From: Flavilitoribacter nigricans DSM 23189 = NBRC 102662
GTDB lineage: Bacteria; Bacteroidota; Bacteroidia; Chitinophagales; Saprospiraceae
NCBI RefSeq assembly: GCF_002646595.1
Contig: NZ_PDUD01000017.1
Coordinates: 62,001 to 126,000 of the forward strand
Length of the DNA: 64,000 bases
Direction of reading: 5' to 3'
In this document: positions 63,864 through 64,000 of the stretch, one piece after another
Layout: the number at the start of each line of letters is the position of its first letter
How positions within the stretch are numbered: position 1 is the stretch's first letter
The notes under the pieces: model-generated
What the model was told of the DNA's origin: nothing
Database searches by the model: none
Seen by the model: the letters and a program-made list of their open reading frames with translations, nothing else
Translations under genes and position numbers: made by a program

Positions 63864-63929
63864 ATGAACTGCAAAAATAAGAAAATGATCATCCTGATGG
63901 TATTATTTATTTCAAGTTGCGATACTTGA
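63864..63929 (+). CDS. Possible 21-residue mini-lipoprotein or remnant
   Basis: An ATG-started frame encodes MNCKNKK, a hydrophobic stretch and the lipobox-like FISSC, then stops two residues later. This is a complete lipoprotein signal with almost no mature part. It could be the 5' remnant of a truncated lipoprotein gene or a tiny lipoprotein of its own. It is divergent from the DUF3857 gene and followed immediately by heptamers and the right-end hairpin repeat. Confidence 0.3.
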   Translation: MNCKNKKMIILMVLFISSCDT

Positions 63930-63932
63930 ATT

Positions 63933-63960
63933 GTAGAGAGTAGATGGTTGAGCGTAGAGA
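63933..63960. repeat. Four heptamers before the right-end hairpin
   Basis: GTAGAGA, GTAGATG, GTTGAGC and GTAGAGA run in tandem. They begin 4 bases after the stop of the mini-lipoprotein frame and end 3 bases before the right-end hairpin repeat. Confidence 0.6.
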
Positions 63961-63963
63961 GAC

Positions 63964-64000
63964 TGCAGCCGTTAAAATGAGCGATTTTGCTCCATTTTAA
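63964..64000. repeat. Right-end copy of the 37-bp hairpin repeat
   Basis: This is a direct copy of bases 1-37, with one difference (G at 63968 for A at 5). It contains the same near-palindrome TTAAAATGAGC...GCTCCATTTTAA. It ends exactly at the window edge. Confidence 0.8.

Noticed and set aside
1-64000. Integrated element or prophage bounded by the terminal repeats
   Set aside because: No integrase, transposase, relaxase, replication or phage structural gene is present; the gene content is ordinary chromosomal metabolism. The repeats are reported without claiming an element.

Overview
The window looks like a chromosomal segment (or a large contig) of a polysaccharide-degrading member of the Bacteroidota, most likely a Saprospiria/Lewinella-type organism. 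The reasons are a SusC/SusD pair, a one-piece hybrid two-component regulator (HTCS), three proteins ending in type IX secretion (T9SS) sorting domains, many lipoproteins, TAnnTTTG-type -7 boxes and the near absence of Shine-Dalgarno sequences. The genus is inference. I see no rRNA, tRNA, CRISPR array, prophage, transposase or replication origin.

Layout. 1-9.7 kb: two AraC-type regulators, a sugar-phosphate isomerase-like protein, a DUF3124 lipoprotein, a DUF1080 lipoprotein with a sulfatase, a flavin reductase-like protein, an endonuclease III homologue, an SDR oxidoreductase and a second DUF1080 protein. 9.9-19.3 kb: a large (alpha/alpha)6 glycoside hydrolase, a PepSY-TM protein, an exported DinB-like protein, a membrane protein, an agmatine-deiminase-like lipoprotein, two more lipoproteins and a possible 36-residue peptide. 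19.4-29.7 kb: the HTCS regulator, a T9SS-secreted GH5 enzyme, an FAD monooxygenase and a GH88/GH105-like hydrolase. 29.8-45 kb: a polysaccharide utilisation locus. On the minus strand run SusC, SusD, a surface glycan-binding lipoprotein, then sulfatase, sulfatase, GH10 xylanase and sulfatase; a T9SS-secreted GH44 enzyme is divergent from SusC. 45-52 kb: a lipoprotein of unknown function, a GH36-like protein and a GH31 enzyme. 52-64 kb: an FKBP isomerase, small and membrane proteins, a repeat lipoprotein, a serine hydrolase, a Tat-exported Gfo/Idh/MocA oxidoreductase, another T9SS protein and two DUF3857/transglutaminase-like proteins.

How the genes fit together (inference). Secreted GH5 and GH44 enzymes would cut a beta-glycan outside the cell. 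SusCD and the binding lipoprotein would capture and import the pieces. The GH10, GH31, GH36-like and GH88/105 enzymes and up to four sulfatases would trim sulfated, xylose-, galactose- or uronate-bearing oligosaccharides. Two DUF1080 proteins, the Gfo/Idh/MocA oxidoreductase and the isomerase-like protein could belong to the 3-keto-glycoside route.

The strongest new signals are regulatory and repetitive. TGAAC boxes repeat once per helical turn in mirror-image arrays between the SusC and GH44 genes, and again upstream of GH5, which lies next to the HTCS gene; this suggests one regulon. The intergenic regions also carry several families of short repeats: 7- and 8-bp tandem arrays that often touch stop codons, an approximately 130-bp dispersed palindromic element in two inverted copies, a MITE-like element with terminal inverted and flanking direct repeats, and a near-identical 37-bp hairpin sequence flush with both ends of the window.
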